Shown here: in pieces, positions 34,920 through 46,870 of the stretch
How positions within the stretch are numbered: position 1 is the stretch's first letter
How the letters are laid out: every line of letters starts with the position of its first letter
Source: Crambe crambe
Lineage: Eukaryota > Porifera > Demospongiae > Poecilosclerida > Crambeidae
Direction: 5' to 3'
Length of the DNA: 64,000 nucleotides
Assembly: GCA_963924555.1 (NCBI GenBank)
Contig: OZ004582.1
Span: forward strand, 2,108,001 to 2,172,000
Notes under the pieces: model-generated
The model's database searches: none
Told to the model about the DNA's origin: nothing
Seen by the model: the letters and a program-made list of their open reading frames with translations, nothing else
Position numbers and translations under genes: made by a program

Positions 34920-35790
34920 AACTCTCCACTGACCTTTGAACCAAGATATGCGCATGCCCGTGGGAGACAGAGTCTCTCAGGCCACACCCACCAAAGACAG
35001 TCAAGCTTTCACAGACCTCTTTACGTGTTCGTAGAAACTGTTGCTATTACTTGTAAGCAAATCTAGCTCTGAGTTATGTGTGACTGTGAGTTGCATCCCT
35101 AAGTTCGTTCTCTAGGGAGGATGAGTAGCTGCCTCGTTGTTAACATTATAGAAATAACTATCCCATACAACTGGACAGGATCAATCAACACAACCATCAA
35201 CTCAAATACAAGCAGTTTGTTCCACGAACTTTCTGGCCATGAAAATTGTTCTTGAGGCCCTTTTCCCCCAGCTACATCAAGCAGAGATACTAGGTCTGAA
35301 CTTTGCTGAGAAGGGAGAAGGAACATGAAATAGTATTTTCGAGCACCAAAGGGAATAGCCATGTAGCTCACTCCACCCCTCCTAGTTTCTCTCCTGTCAG
35401 TTCCTTTTTATTGACTCTTTATTTGTCACTTCAGAAATAATTGGTTCCCATGCCTCAAGCTTCTCTCTGGTAAACTACTCATTTTATAATAAGTAACTGT
35501 AGAGAGATGATTGATGAGTTGACAGGTGGCCATTATGTATCTCACAGTGTATAAAAGTTGGTATGTAGATCAAGCTCCCTTGCCAGCCTTCATCCATACA
35601 GACACTACAGCTTCACTTTATATCTCTTTAAGGCTAGGCTTCTTCTGACAAGGATTCAGTATAATGTACTCATCCTCCTTGGCCTCTAGCTCTGTGTGTA
35701 GCTAGAAAACATACATTTTTAGTCATACCTAAGCTTAACACAGAGCTAGATTTGCTTACCAGTGAAGGGGTCTTGGTTCTGGCTTCAAGT
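34920..35790. other. Stretch without recognisable genes
   Basis: Only short ORFs with no domain resemblance. Sequence near 35530-35680 has a TATA-like tataaaag followed by ordinary unique-looking sequence. Nothing further can be supported. Confidence 0.3.
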
Positions 35791-35995
35791 TTCAGATCGA
35801 TCTCCAGACCGCTAGCATAACTTACGCTCCATACAGACCGACCTCCGTAAATTTTAGACCGACCTCCGTAAGTTTCAGATCGACCTCCGTAAGTTTTAGA
35901 CCGCTAGCACTCCATACAGACCGATCTCCGTACATTTTAGATCGACCTCCGTAAGTTCCAGATCGATCTCTGTAAGTTTTAGACCGCTAGCATAA
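35790..35995 (+). repeat. Tandem repeat, unit about 26 bases
   Basis: Seven or so copies of a unit like gaccgacctccgtaagtttta, with variants gatcgatctc and tacatttta. Two copies carry an extra gctagca(taa)ctccatacaga insertion. No coding potential. Confidence 0.8.
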
Positions 35996-36039
35996 TTTTG
36001 ACACTAATAACAAATTGAGGGAAAACACATATCACTGAC

Positions 36040-36690
36040 AATAGAAGTCAGTGATGTGTTTATCTCATGCACATTCCATTAAATTGAGGGGAAACACATC
36101 ACTGACAATATCATGCACAGTCCATTCAGATTGCATTAAATATGTTTATCTCATGCACAGTCCATTCAGATTAAATATCATGCACAGTCCAGATTGCATT
36201 AAATATCATGCACAGTCCATTCAGATTGCATTAAATATCATGCACAGTCTATTCAGATTGCATTAAATATCATGCACAGTCCATTCAGATTGCATTGAAT
36301 TGAAGGGATACACATATCACTGACAACAAAAAATTGAGGGGGAACACATATCACTGACAATATTGTTCGTTTAGATTGCATTGCAAGTCAGTTTGCCAAA
36401 CTTTGGGGATGGTCCCCATCTTTCTCCCAAGGGTACTGATTCGTCCCCAAAGCTCTTGACTAGAGTGCTGACTAATCACATTATACCATGATTTTGTGAA
36501 TTACAGGCTGAAAATTAGTTGTGTTAGCTACTCAGACTGTCCCCAAAACCAATTTCATAGTTAATTGAAACACAGATTGCATTAAACTAAGGGGAACATA
36601 AAGAAGTCAGTGATGTGTTCTATTTATGCACAGTCCGTTCAGATTGCATTAAACTGAGGGGAAACATAATTATCACAGACAATATGCATG
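36040..36690 (+). repeat. Second tandem repeat region, units of about 38 bases
   Basis: Runs of atcatgcacagtccattcagattgcattaaat (about six tightly spaced copies, 36110-36300) are bordered by repeats of gaggggaaacacatatcactgacaat. Further single copies appear at 36590-36690. The ORF across it is a by-product of the unit length. Confidence 0.8.
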
Positions 36691-37087
36691 GTTACTAATA
36701 TAATTTGTGACCTAACATCCATTGAATTGTGGTGTGGATAGTGTCACTTTAGTTACAAAGACTTACGCTGGGAACTAGCTTGGTCCTCCACATAAGGAGG
36801 ATGTCTTGATGTTATGGTTGTGGTTAGGAAAAATGATGAGTTGTGATGAGCAAGTCTGTGCAAACTCTAATGAAAATGTGAATAGAGGTCTTAGTGCAAG
36901 CACCAGCATGTTAGAGCCATTTCAATGGCCAATGATATGATTGCAGTATTTTTATTGCTAGTATTTCGCAAATTGGGTCACATATACTCTCTCAATTCAA
37001 TTAAAAACTGAAGGAGGACAATGATACAGAGACTTAAATAGTCTGAATAAAACCACATGGAATGTATGCACACAATAAAATGATCAC

Positions 37088-37680
37088 ACTTCCCCCCTCT
37101 GAGGAAAAAAAAGTCAAGTTTTGCTTGAAAAATAGTCTGGTGGGGCACGACGTCGAGTCAATTGACGCATTGGGGTGGGGGAGGTTGGGAGATACAGATC
37201 CGTTATCATATCATGCAGAATTACTGTCGGGAGAAACTGTTTGCAAACACATTGATACAATCCGTAAAAGGTTCGATATCCACCTGCAAATGTTGACACT
37301 TCCTCATCTGACCTGTAATTTTCACAATTGTGGCCGGAATCCAAGAGTGGAACAGTCTTTCACATACACAGTGTCTCCAACTTTGAAGGTTCTCAGAGGT
37401 TTAGAAGTGTCGTGATACTGAGCCTGTTTTGACTGCTAGTTCTCTACTTTCCGGGTGTGGTCAGGGAATAGCTTGCCCAAACGTAAGCAGAGACGGCGTC
37501 CCATGAGTAATTGGGCAGGAGCAATGCCAGTTGTCGTTTGAGGTGTTCTGCGGTAAGTGAAGAGGAATTTCGATAACTTTTCTTGGACAGTGGCTCCTGG
37601 TGTACGTTTGATGCCGTTTTTTACTGTTTGTACAGCTTGTTCAGCTAGACCGTTGCTGGATGGATGGTAAGGAGCCAACA
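37088..37680 (-). pseudogene. Gypsy integrase carboxy part
   Basis: APYHPSSNGLAEQAVQTVKN carries the catalytic Glu, followed by YRRTPQTTTGIAPAQLLMGR. In another frame, further left, comes the SH3-like region (VGDTVYVKD). The first two catalytic Asp residues fall in a deleted or decayed part (37680-38080). Confidence 0.7.
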
Positions 37681-38099
37681 GTGTGTGGACGATCCCATTT
37701 TCTGATAAAAAAGTCTGCTAGTAAAAGATGGACCATTATTAGTTACCACTTTGTCATGGTTGGCAAATATTATTCGCAGTTTTTCAACAATGTGATTGAT
37801 TGCATCATGTGGACATCAATCCACTTGGAGTAAGATGAATTCGGCTCCATAGTTGAGATGGGTATTCCCATGTGTGGAGTGGAGCTAATCGAGATTGTTC
37901 TTTTCTGTATCCATGCCAGGCCACCATATGAAAGATTGTTTCATCTTGGGTGGGTTTCATGGAGTTCTTCCAAACAAATTGACGTCCTTGTGGTGGTACA
38001 ATAACACGGGATGCCCACAGTACACATCCATCAAGTATACTCAGTTTGTTCTTGCTGGCGTTTTGTACTGCTTGTCAAGCTTCTCAGTTGGCCAGCCTG

Positions 38100-39137
38100 T
38101 CTGAATGTACTTGTCCACTCTTTGATGTGGATGAAAGGTGGTCTACCAGTAGAGTGAGTTTACCTTCCTTACCAGATGATGCAGACAGGATCAAAGCCCA
38201 ACGCTGAATTCTCCATGTGTGAAACTTTCTTTTCTTCACTAAACAATGACTGGAGAGGTTTGTGGTCTGACTCAATTGTGAAGTGATGCCCGAGGAGGTA
38301 CTTGTGGAACTTCTTTACAGATGGCTAAAGTTCCTCTCTAGTTGGTTTCAGCAGGTGAAAGTGTCCTTGACACATAATCCGTTACATGAGAGAGAACAGC
38401 TCCAATGCCATAGTCAGAGGCATCACATGCCAGTACTAGAGGTTTAGTGGTATCATAATGAACCAAGAGTGAATCTGCTTGTAGTGCAGTTTTTGTATCC
38501 TGGAATGCTTCCTCCTGCTCCTGGTTCCAGTGCCATTTCTGCACTTGGGCATAAGAAAAAACCTTTCTCTTTATCTGACTGTAATTTTTGAAACACTGCC
38601 TCAAGGTTTTGTATATGTTCCTCTTCACTCGACCCAGTGACAAGGATATCGTCTAGATATGGGGAAGTGGGTAAGTTTCAATTGGTGAGGCCTTATTACA
38701 AGTAAGTTTGTAATCCTCATATAATCATATTTTCCCTTTTTTTTTGTTTAGGACAGGGACACTGTAGCACAGAATTGAACAGGGGAAATAATCCCTTTGG
38801 CCTGCAAATCCTCAAGTTCTTTTTCCACTTTTTTCTTCAATGAGAAGGGAACTGATCTTGGTTTGTAAAATCTGGGCTGAGCCATATCGTGTATAGTTAA
38901 CTTCACTGGTTCCCCTTTGAGGCAACCCAATTTATCATTGAAAATAGTTAGTACCTTTTCTAGAAGATTCTTTACTTGACTGGAGGGTACTACCCTATGT
39001 ATTTCACTAAGGTTAACCTCAAAATGGGAAATCCAGTCATGACCCATTAGGTTAGGACCTCCTCCTTTCACAACATGAATAGACAGTAGTAACTCATTAT
39101 TCTCATACCTTGCTTTGATCTGGGTGATCCATAACAC
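38100..39137 (-). pseudogene. Gypsy reverse transcriptase and RNase H remnants
   Basis: The frame 39137-38748 gives the RT entry (GHDWISHFEVN, GEPVKLTIHD, KKVEKELEDLQAKGIISPV). About 100 residues of palm and fingers are then missing. YLDDILVTGSSEEEHIQNLE follows near 38640 with the catalytic DD, then HWNQEQEEAFQDTK and VLACDASDYGIGAVL of RNase H (38338-38560), and SDHKPLQSLF near 38260. Stops and frame changes throughout. Confidence 0.75.
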
Positions 39138-39935
39138 CTGGACATGGTGTCCCGTGTAGGTCCTCAGCTTGAAGGGGTGAAACGAATGACTGCCGTCGGA
39201 TCTCCTTGTAGGTAGTTTCGTTGATCAGGGATACAGCTGCTCCTGTATCGAGTTCCATTTTGACTGGTACACCATTAAGCATCACATCCAATATGTAGGG
39301 GTTCCAAAGAGGCGTACTCAGATTCAAGGGAGGATGAGGATTCCATTTGCTCCTCTTCCATGAAATGAGTAGACGTAGGCTTTTTATCCTTGGCAGCTTC
39401 CAAGTGAGAGGGTTGTTCTGACGATCTTTTGACTTGCATACCCTGGCAAAGTGACCCTTCTTTTTGCAGCAATGACAGATCACATCTTTGTGCCTGCAAT
39501 GGGTAGCTAAATGGGGGCCTCCACAACGCTAACAAGAAATTTGGTCTCCTTTAGGACGACGACTTGTTGAGTTCTTTCTCAATATGTAAGGGGACTTCAC
39601 TTTTTTTTCCAGCGAGCAGTTTGGTTTCTTTCTCGGATGCTTCCACAGCCTGGGCGAGTTTGAAGGCGGTCTTGTATGTGAGGGCACCTGAAGCATCTCA
39701 GAGAGCTTATCTCCATAATTATCTGGCTAGATCTCGTAGAGCTGCAACGTATTCAGCAATAGACTCGTTTGGTTTCCTGGTGCGAGAGTTGAAATGGTAT
39801 TGCTGGACAATTGCTGAAGGGGCAGCAGGGTGGTAATGGTCCTTCAGTAGTGTTACTAAATTTTCGTAGCTGACTTCTTCCAGCTAGTTATGTGGAACTA
39901 GTTTGGTAAGTAGAATGGATGCCTTGATAGATGTA
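39103..39935 (-). pseudogene. Gypsy gag and protease
   Basis: The gag region (about 39935-39550) reads HFNSRTRKPNESIAEYVAAL and TYKTAFKLAQAVEASEKE. Two CCHC knuckles follow (CGGPHLATHC and CCKKKGHFARVC) in one frame after a frame change near 39540. The protease has LDTGAAVSLI at about 39250, the D-T-G active site intact, then an ETTYKEI flap region. An in-frame TAG and a frame shift near 39560 break the gag. Confidence 0.75.
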
Positions 39936-40009
39936 GCTATGATTAATTTTAAAAAAAATAATCACTGGTCAATTTGGACATTATATATTTTGAATTAAAA
40001 TATCAATCA

Positions 40010-40330
40010 CAAGGAAGTATAATTATATAGAGCAGTCTGGATAAAAGTTGAATCATGGTGCCTGTTGAATACCCTCAAGGCACCGCTTCCAAACTCGACA
40101 GGAGCTTTCCAATACTGTGGAAACTTGGAGAACATTGCCTTTTTTAATTGAGTAAGTTCCTACTCCCTATAACCTCTAGTACCTCCCTTGCAATCTTGCA
40201 GGCTTGAGTTCCTGCTTTTCCCTCTGTTTTTAGCTTAGGGTACTTCTTTATAACTTGCTCAACAGTAATTAACTTTTCCTTGTTAATAGTGGAAGAAGAG
40301 AGAAACATTGAAAAGTTCACTTTCATAGGA
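40010..40330 (-). pseudogene. BEN-like TE gene, carboxy part
   Basis: Reads LITVEQVIKKYPKLKTEGKA, ACKIAREVLEVIG, then after a frame shift ELTQLKKAMFSKFPQYWKAP and VEFGSGALRVF. The order KYPKL, ARE, LK..F..FP.YW matches a BEN-domain-like carboxy region I know from repeated cnidarian and sponge genes. Upstream exons continue beyond the inserted MULE, at 44434-44990. Confidence 0.5.
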
Positions 40331-40514
40331 AGAGGAGAATTGCTTTCTCGTTAAGTTGGGGTGAAAAATTGATTAGATGTAATTGGAGATGAGCGATACC
40401 TAATTGGCGTGAGAATGATGCCTTCGTGGAGATGTGTAAGAAGTTGGATAATCGAATGGTGGCTATAGGGAGGTGAGTATCGGTACTGATGCATAGAATG
40501 AGTAGAGTACTGGA

Positions 40515-40515
<1 letters not shown>

Positions 40516-40546
<31 letters not shown>

Positions 40547-40554
40547 GGGGGGGG
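40516..40554 (+). repeat. (GT)n followed by 25 G
   Basis: Simple repeat gtgtgtgtgtgtgtg followed by a run of 25 G (40530-40554). The proline-rich ORFs on the minus strand here are artefacts of it. The same (purine/pyrimidine)n plus homopolymer design occurs at 50410-50448 as C and CA. Confidence 0.9.
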
Positions 40555-40656
40555 CTGGAAACTTCCCATGAAATTAAAATTTTCCCGACATTGAAAGTAT
40601 GAGGCTGGGGCATGGTCGTAAAGGTTAGATAGTTGGTGGAGAATCTGCTGCTGAAC

Positions 40657-43600
40657 GGGTGATTGAAAAAAGCGGCTTTATGGCGCATGGCCTATGGCCT
40701 TGTGGCCGTATTATATAATCAGGTTATGACATAATAATCAGTGACCTGATTAACCTTTATAGTTTCTCTGATTCACTGATTATTGTCATAACCTGATTAA
40801 CCTTTATAGTTTCTCTGATTATGAAGTGATTCTCAGTTTAAACTCTTGCAATAATTGCTCCTTCACAGAAGCTGTTAGCTGGTCATTGCATGCTAGTTGA
40901 ATATTCTTGATATCTTCAGGAAATAGAGGGCAGCGCTGTTGGATGCAGCTTGCTTTCAAGTGGTAATATTTATTTTGGAAGCTCCCCAACTTCCACTGAT
41001 ACTGTTCACCAGGAAACCAGTCACATTCCAAGTGGCCAAGGATGAACTTGCATTGTGGGTGAGGATCATCTAAATCTCGAAACATAAGACTTTAAGACAG
41101 TCAGGAAGAAAGGTTTGTCTGACCTCACAGTTGCTGGTTTAGGTGGGTAAGTTGTCCTTGGTGCAGTCCGAGAATTTAAAAGCGATGTTAGAGGAAGTTG
41201 TGGGTATATTGTAGAAAGTAGTGAGTTTAATGATGTCATCACATTGGATAACACTAGTGGGGACTGTGCTAAACTAGTTACATTCACATTGCCAGCTGTG
41301 ATAACATTTGCACTGGAGACTTGTGTGCACTTTCCACTGACTAAGTTAGGATTACTCACTTTCTCAGATATTACAGAACGAGAAGAACTGTTTTTGCACT
41401 CGGCATGAAAGGACTCAGCAATGTCATGGGAGCTTGCAGGACTGGAATCCTCTCTTGTTTTGCTGTTCGATAAATCAGTTAGTGGAATTCTGTCGGTTTT
41501 TTCATTCAATGGTAGATGTACAGCATCTCCATATTTTCTTCTTGGGGGTTTCTTTTGGCCTGCATGTTTGTATGTTCCATGATACACTGCTTTTGTCAAA
41601 TTTCCTTCGTTACATGACGATTTTGAAGAGCGGAACCATACCAGGAAGTCATAAATCTCATTATTGTCTTCAGCTGCTGCTAAACAGTGGGCACATATAC
41701 CCCTACTTTTCCATCCAACACACTGATTATTTGGATGTGGTCACAACATGTGGTGAAACTGATGATTCACTACTGACCCACCTGATTTTGGGATTGGACC
41801 CAGGAGCTTTGACGACTTTACCTTCACTTAACAATTGGGATGCTTTAGACCACAGGGATTGTAGTTCACCTAACCTGTCTTCTAACCCTTCTTCTGCCTC
41901 TAACCCATGTTCTGTCTCAACAGGTATATCAGCAGCAACTGCTACTACTCTTGTTCCGCTTGTGCCAACCACATCAAGTACATCCCAAGTGCCACTTCAG
42001 CAACTGTCTATCCCCTATAAATTTATAGCTGGTACTCTCTCTGATGAAAGCACAGTTCGTTTTTCAGCTTGTGACATATGTCCAAACCATGCATCAACAT
42101 TCTGCTTCATATAACCGTAGCTGGAAACTAGACTCCAACGACCCAATCCCACAATAGACTTGTTGACTTCATTTTGTTGTTCTTTGACACACTCTTCTAA
42201 GTCGTCTATAAATTTATATATATCCTGCTTCTGAAAATTGACATAGCGTTTGACAAGTGCATTAGCAGCTTCAGAATTATTTTGAGTGTACTTTTCCCCA
42301 TCAATTCCTAAGCTTGAGAGTAATTCTTGGTTTAGATTATCACGGATGATAGGTGCAACATTGATTTTAAACCAATTGAATACACCGGGTCGACTCACTT
42401 TGTGATGCTTTTCAAGAGAACCCCAATGTTCTTCAAGAATCTTCAGCTTATGTGGAAAATCTTGAGATGATGCATGAAACAACCCCTTTTCAATAGATGT
42501 TCCAAAAGTGTCAGCGATTATCTGCCGTATCATGCTCTCTGGGATAAGCATCTTTCGTAATTGAACTGTGATATTATCCTTGAGATGATTAGCACATCTC
42601 AAATGTACTGCAAATGGGAATACCTTGGAAGCAGCATTGGATATAGCTTTCTCACCATCAGTACCATAGAATGATCTTTAGAAGAATGAATCAAAGTGGG
42701 CCCAATCATGATTGGATGGACACCAAACTTGTTAACGATCTTAAAATTTTGGTATGTACACAAGGTCACATAAAATGGACCTAAATTGAAGGTAACATCC
42801 ACACCAAGAACACTGGTTTTACCTGGACGGGTGCAAAACTGTTCAATATCATCAAGCTGAGTAGTATTGAAGAGTACAACAGTCGGGTCAGGAACTAAAT
42901 GTATGGCCTGTATATACTGATTTGGGTCTCCACTATGTTCCTTGAACTTTATTACAAGAGATTGCAGAGGGTCACAAGATACTGTTGAGGATGATACAGA
43001 AGCTTTCTTCAATTTTATACGAGAAGCCTGGGAAGCATTCCTCGGAAGATCTCCTTCACATGATGCATTAAGTAAACCTCCTCTCTTTTGTTCAACCCTG
43101 AATGCTGCACGCTTAGGGGGATAAACTTTTTACTTCTTCTTCTAAATCTTTTAGTGTACTTGGACAAGTACGTTGTATGGTCTATTAGACTTGGAATTTC
43201 CATGTGGCTGAACGGTCACAGAATGTTCTTTTCCTGAAAATCGATACTGAATAAACTGAAATGATTCCAGCATTCCATTAGGATTAGTCAGAGTAGAAAT
43301 GTGCCGTGATAAGTCTGGCGATGATTTACATACATAATGTCTACGAATAAGTACGTAACATTTTTTCCATCTCTTTGAATTGACAAGTGTCTGATCTTCA
43401 ACAGGGTTGTTGCTGTCTTTGTTTGCTTCCAAGCACCACAATCGTCACACTTCATATCTCCAATACTGATGTGAGTAGGATGTGCTGAGCTTATTAAGTG
43501 ACTTGGGGGCTCCAAAATAGCTCTTACTGTGTAAAGTGATGATGTATGCAATTTACTTTGGCATGAATAGATTGGTAACTCTTTATTATCATTCAGATAA

Positions 43601-44424
43601 TGGATGATAGTTTCATCAGAAGAATCTCTGCAAGAAGAGTTATGGATTTTATTTAGTGGCAGTCAGTTACTCAATAAAATGTTCTTGGCAGGGGTCAAGA
43701 GTCTTTTTTGACCTTTGACTGTGTCTGTTGATTGCTTCACAAAGCCTGACATCCTTTTGGATAAACTGCACCCACTTGATATTATGTACACATCATATCA
43801 CCTATCTAAGGACCTTCCTATTCCTGGAAATTCTTTGATCCATTCTTTGTAATAGCTCTTAGCCTGACTCAGCTAACTAAATATATGGAACAGAAGGCTT
43901 ATTGTATTAACTATGTCATTTATCCTGGGGAACCACAGGGGGGGAACCACTGGGGGGGGGGGGGGGCTAAATGAAGCCCTGATGATCTTATCAACATCAA
44001 AGCTTGAATTCAAGCTTGTTCTTCCTTACACAAAGTTTCTTACCTATCACTTGATTCCAAAGTCAGATCGATAGGGGTAGCAGAGCTAGCTCCTAGAGCA
44101 CTGCAACAAAATGAAATCAGTACATAAAATAGAGAAGCTGGCACGCACGCGAGTCTAGTTCAGTTTGGTGCTTCTTCAGTTAGAGCTTACCTTCCATTTC
44201 CCAGTACGCTAGGGCTAGGGGTATGTTCACTGTCACTTGCACTCTCAGAGCACCAGTCCGTGGTTAAATTAGAGTCATCCATGCTGCACTGTGTCATGTC
44301 GCGATCGTGTCGAGTTCTAGCCCGTGCCCGCGTAAAAAATTCAAGAAGACGTCATGATGACGTAAGGCCATAAAGCCACAAGGTCATAGGCCATGCGCCA
44401 TAAAGCCGCTTTTTTCGATCACCC
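40657..44424. mobile_element. MULE DNA transposon with 50-base TIRs and perfect 9-base target duplication
   Basis: Bases 40657-40706 (gggtgattgaaaaaagcggc and 30 more) pair with the reverse complement of 44375-44424, differing at two positions that I can see. The nine bases outside the left end, CTGCTGAAC (40648-40656), are repeated exactly outside the right end (44425-44433). A 9-base duplication fits MULEs. The element contains one minus-strand transposase gene and interrupts a BEN-like gene whose pieces lie on either side. Confidence 0.92.
40819..44278 (-). pseudogene. MULE-type transposase, broken
   Basis: Exon 1 is 44278-44191 (MDDSNLTTDWCSESASDSEH..., donor gtaagc), close to the TIR. 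Following parts: HTSSLYTVRAILEPP near 43540, RHISTLTNPNGMLESFQFIQ and RFSGKEHSVTVQPHGNSKSN near 43280, a linker, then the catalytic region with Asp in VLGVDVTFNLGPFYVTL (about 42800), HPIMIGPTLIHSSKDHS, Asp in YGTDGEKAISNAAS (about 42660) and LRCANHLKDN. The carboxy part includes NNSEAANALVKRY and WFPGEQYQ, with a stop at 40819. Frame shifts near 43190 and 42675, with missing residues between the two catalytic segments, show it is inactive. Domain assignment is to the MULE superfamily, of a different type from the 3.2-7.1 kb element. Confidence 0.75.
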
Positions 44425-44433
44425 CTGCTGAAC

Positions 44434-44990
44434 TCTTTCCACTTTCTTTAGACGAGAATCGACCATTACTTTGAGATGGAGTGAATCTACATTATTTCAC
44501 ACAACCATTACCTTCTGATATATCATCTTGCTCATCTTGATCATATTCTATGATTGGCAGAGATTTATTATTCTGAGATTTCAAAGTAGTGACCAGCTGA
44601 GAATTCAAAGTAGCGACTGGCTGAGAATTCAAAGTAGCAACTGTCTGAGATTTCAAAGTAGTGACGGGGATGTCATTTCAGCTTTTGATTGATATGTGCA
44701 TTTGTTCTGACCTTGTTTCTTCTTTCCTTTGTCAGAAATTTCTTTTGACTATTTACAGCCTTCCTCTTCTTTGGTGCTGCTGTTTTTTGTTGTTGTTTTT
44801 TGGCATCAGTATGTCTTTTATGCAGAAAGATAGATATAATGATATCTGCATGGTGTTAGTCTGACTGTTATCTGGAAATTCATCCTCATTCAAGAATTCT
44901 TCTTTGAATTTCTCCAAATTTTATGCTGCAGTCACTCCTTCAAGGTGGTCATACCAAGATAAAACTTCAGCTATAGGCTACAAAGAAAAA
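44434..44990 (-). pseudogene. BEN-like TE gene, upstream exons
   Basis: Minus-strand readings: EVLSWYDHLEGVTAA then a stop, NLEKFKEEFLNEDEFPDN near 44890-44950; a basic run (TAAPKKRKAVNSQKKFLTKE) near 44720-44800; a four-fold repeat of TLNSQPVA-like units near 44590-44670; and SLPIIEYDQDEQDDISEG ending at a possible donor near 44512. It is the probable 5' part of the gene whose end lies at 40010-40330, on the other side of the MULE. Confidence 0.4.
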
Positions 44991-45109
44991 AAAAGATAAA
45001 TTCATTGCAAAATACCCTTCAATGAATTGTCATAGCTCACTGGCATGGTAAAGTGAGCAGACCAGCTATACATACAGCCATGTAGAATAAGCACCTATAC
45101 TACTGCGCA

Positions 45110-45770
45110 CAAGCGCGGATATTTCACCATGAGCCTCCATCTATATGCCCCCCCCCCCTCCCCCCTCTGGATCCACCACTGTTGATTGTTTAGCTAGCTA
45201 TCTATTCTGGTCAGATGGCCACTCCTTAAAAAATTTCCACGCCTACATTTCCTAACTTAGGGAAACTGTGCCCACTTGCTAGTCTGCAGCTAACTTGCAA
45301 ACTGTCATGCACCACTGTAATTCTTAGGCCACACAAAAAAGGGGGGTATGTGCTTGAAATGCCCTCCTAGATCCAGCACTGATCAAGGTACTTAATCTGC
45401 TGCAGTCAAAGTACATAATCTAGCTAGATTTTGATATGATGCTGCAGTGATAAATTTTGGGGCCATCCCTACTTAACAGTTTATTTATAAGAAATTTTTT
45501 GCACTCGCTTATTTCCATTCTTTTTCTTAGTGGAACTACACAAATTTGGTTAATAATCTTCCATATCCAGTGCTACGTATGGAAGAATTAAAAAAAAGTT
45601 ATGTTATCAATTTCTATATAATATAGCATTTCCAAGCGTATAAGCTGGAAAGCCTACCTTAGTTCTGGTGATTTTCAGCTGCTGGATTTTCCGTGCACGA
45701 AAGTTTCATAGCTAACTTAAGCCTTTCTACTTTCCAAAACTTGGTCAAAAGTTTGTTCAAGGAACATAGT
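45110..45770 (-). repeat. Cluster of small repeat copies
   Basis: Contains C/G homopolymer stretches with ggatccaccactg and agatccagcactg words (45150-45385), an inverted diverged copy of the palindrome-arm repeat at about 45470-45545 (ccctacttaac...aagaaattttttgcactcgctta), and a plus-oriented copy of the dispersed repeat at about 45630-45745 (cgtataagctggaaagcctacc). No gene seen. Confidence 0.5.
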
Positions 45771-45847
45771 TTTGATCTATAAATGGCATGACTCACTAAA
45801 ACTGCTCAATTGTTCTGCCGCGTTATGCCCAATTTTTCTGTACCGGG

Positions 45848-46747
45848 TCACATGCTCTCTTGAGTGTAGAAAATCGTTTCAAACGCCCAAATGAACATTC
45901 TATCACTACAAAGAGTAACACTGTTCCTGTCTAGTTCCTTCATAAGATAGGGCATGAGTGGATATGCAGGGTCTCCCAACAGAAATACAGGTATGGGTTC
46001 TTCATCGTCAAGAAGACACCTTGGGCAAGGTGGTATCACTTTTGTTTTTAGCAAGTAATTTACCTTTGAATTGGCAAATACTCTTGCATCATGGACACAT
46101 CCCGGCCACTTAACCCTAATCACAGCATGCTTGTACGTTCAATGAAAATCGTCCTTTCCGTAGTCAGAAGAATTTAAGAGGGTTGCTTAATTTCTATGTG
46201 AGTACCATCTATGGCACCAAGACACTGTGGCACAGAGTAGGATTCAAAAAACTTTGTTACTTTTTCTTTCACTTCCATTTCAGTTAAGGGTAGTTTGATA
46301 TAGTTGGGTCCTAAGAAGGTAGCAATTGCATGTGATACCCTCCTAATAATAATTGAAATACATGCCCTAGATAATCCAAAAGCATTTGCCACCATTGACG
46401 TCCTGAGATAATATAAGGTTAAAGCAACTTGCTTTTCAACTGTCACGGGTGAACGCATGTTTGTGACCTATTGTCACACAATTTATAAAAATTTTGCTGT
46501 GACATCCGGAAATTTTCTTTCCACTCTTCTGCAACAACATCTGATACAAAATTATCCCACCATGCACTTATTCTACCAGGTCTAATCCAAAAACATCGTG
46601 ACCTTCTTTCTTTTCCTTTTAATTGTTAGGAGCAGTGGCTATTTGTGAACAAATTGTTTTTCTTTGGTTGTAGATTACAGTATTTAAGTATAATAAATTA
46701 GCATTAAGCAAAGAAGTATAATTAACACTACAGCAACTATTAGCCAT
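45848..46747 (-). pseudogene. PIF/Harbinger transposase
   Basis: ATG at about 46747 (MANSCCSVNYTSLL), then after a stop and frame change CFWIRPGRISAWWDNFVSDV, then 46458-46174 with [20 protein letters not shown], the HARBI1-like helix-turn-helix [10 protein letters not shown], and the first catalytic Asp in [12 protein letters not shown]. After another shift near 46150 come the second motif [14 protein letters not shown] and [18 protein letters not shown]. The final Glu block is not clear. I saw no terminal repeats. Confidence 0.8.
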
Positions 46748-46870
46748 GTTCCTGAAGTGCACCGTCAGGTAATTACCACTCCAAAACCGCAGACGTATAA
46801 ACACTTTCTGCACTTGTAGTGTCGTCATGTAAACGTCATGTAAACGCTATTGTACGTCGTCACTGTCACA

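Larger units (their letters stand above)
37088..39935 (-). mobile_element. Gypsy-type LTR retrotransposon, truncated and rearranged
   Basis: Minus-strand order gag, protease, RT, RNase H, integrase is preserved. The polypurine tract aggggggaag and a TGTGATCATTTT start of the 3' LTR are at about 37100-37088. No intact 5' LTR is seen to the right of 39935, where a BEN-like gene fragment begins. Large deletions within RT and integrase. Confidence 0.75.

Noticed and set aside
36051-36266. ORF with MHSPFRLN repeats
   Set aside because: Produced by the 38-base tandem repeat.
35790-36690. CRISPR-like array
   Set aside because: Units are contiguous without unique spacers, and the genome is eukaryotic.
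37062-37415. 117-codon plus-strand ORF
   Set aside because: Antisense to the Gypsy integrase tail and polypurine tract; no domain.
40351-40688. Proline- and histidine-rich minus-strand ORFs
   Set aside because: They are translations of the (GT)n and G run at 40516-40554; no domain and no codon pattern of a gene.
41434-42114. 226-codon plus-strand ORF
   Set aside because: It is antisense to the MULE transposase carboxy exons, which have recognisable motifs; the ORF itself has none.
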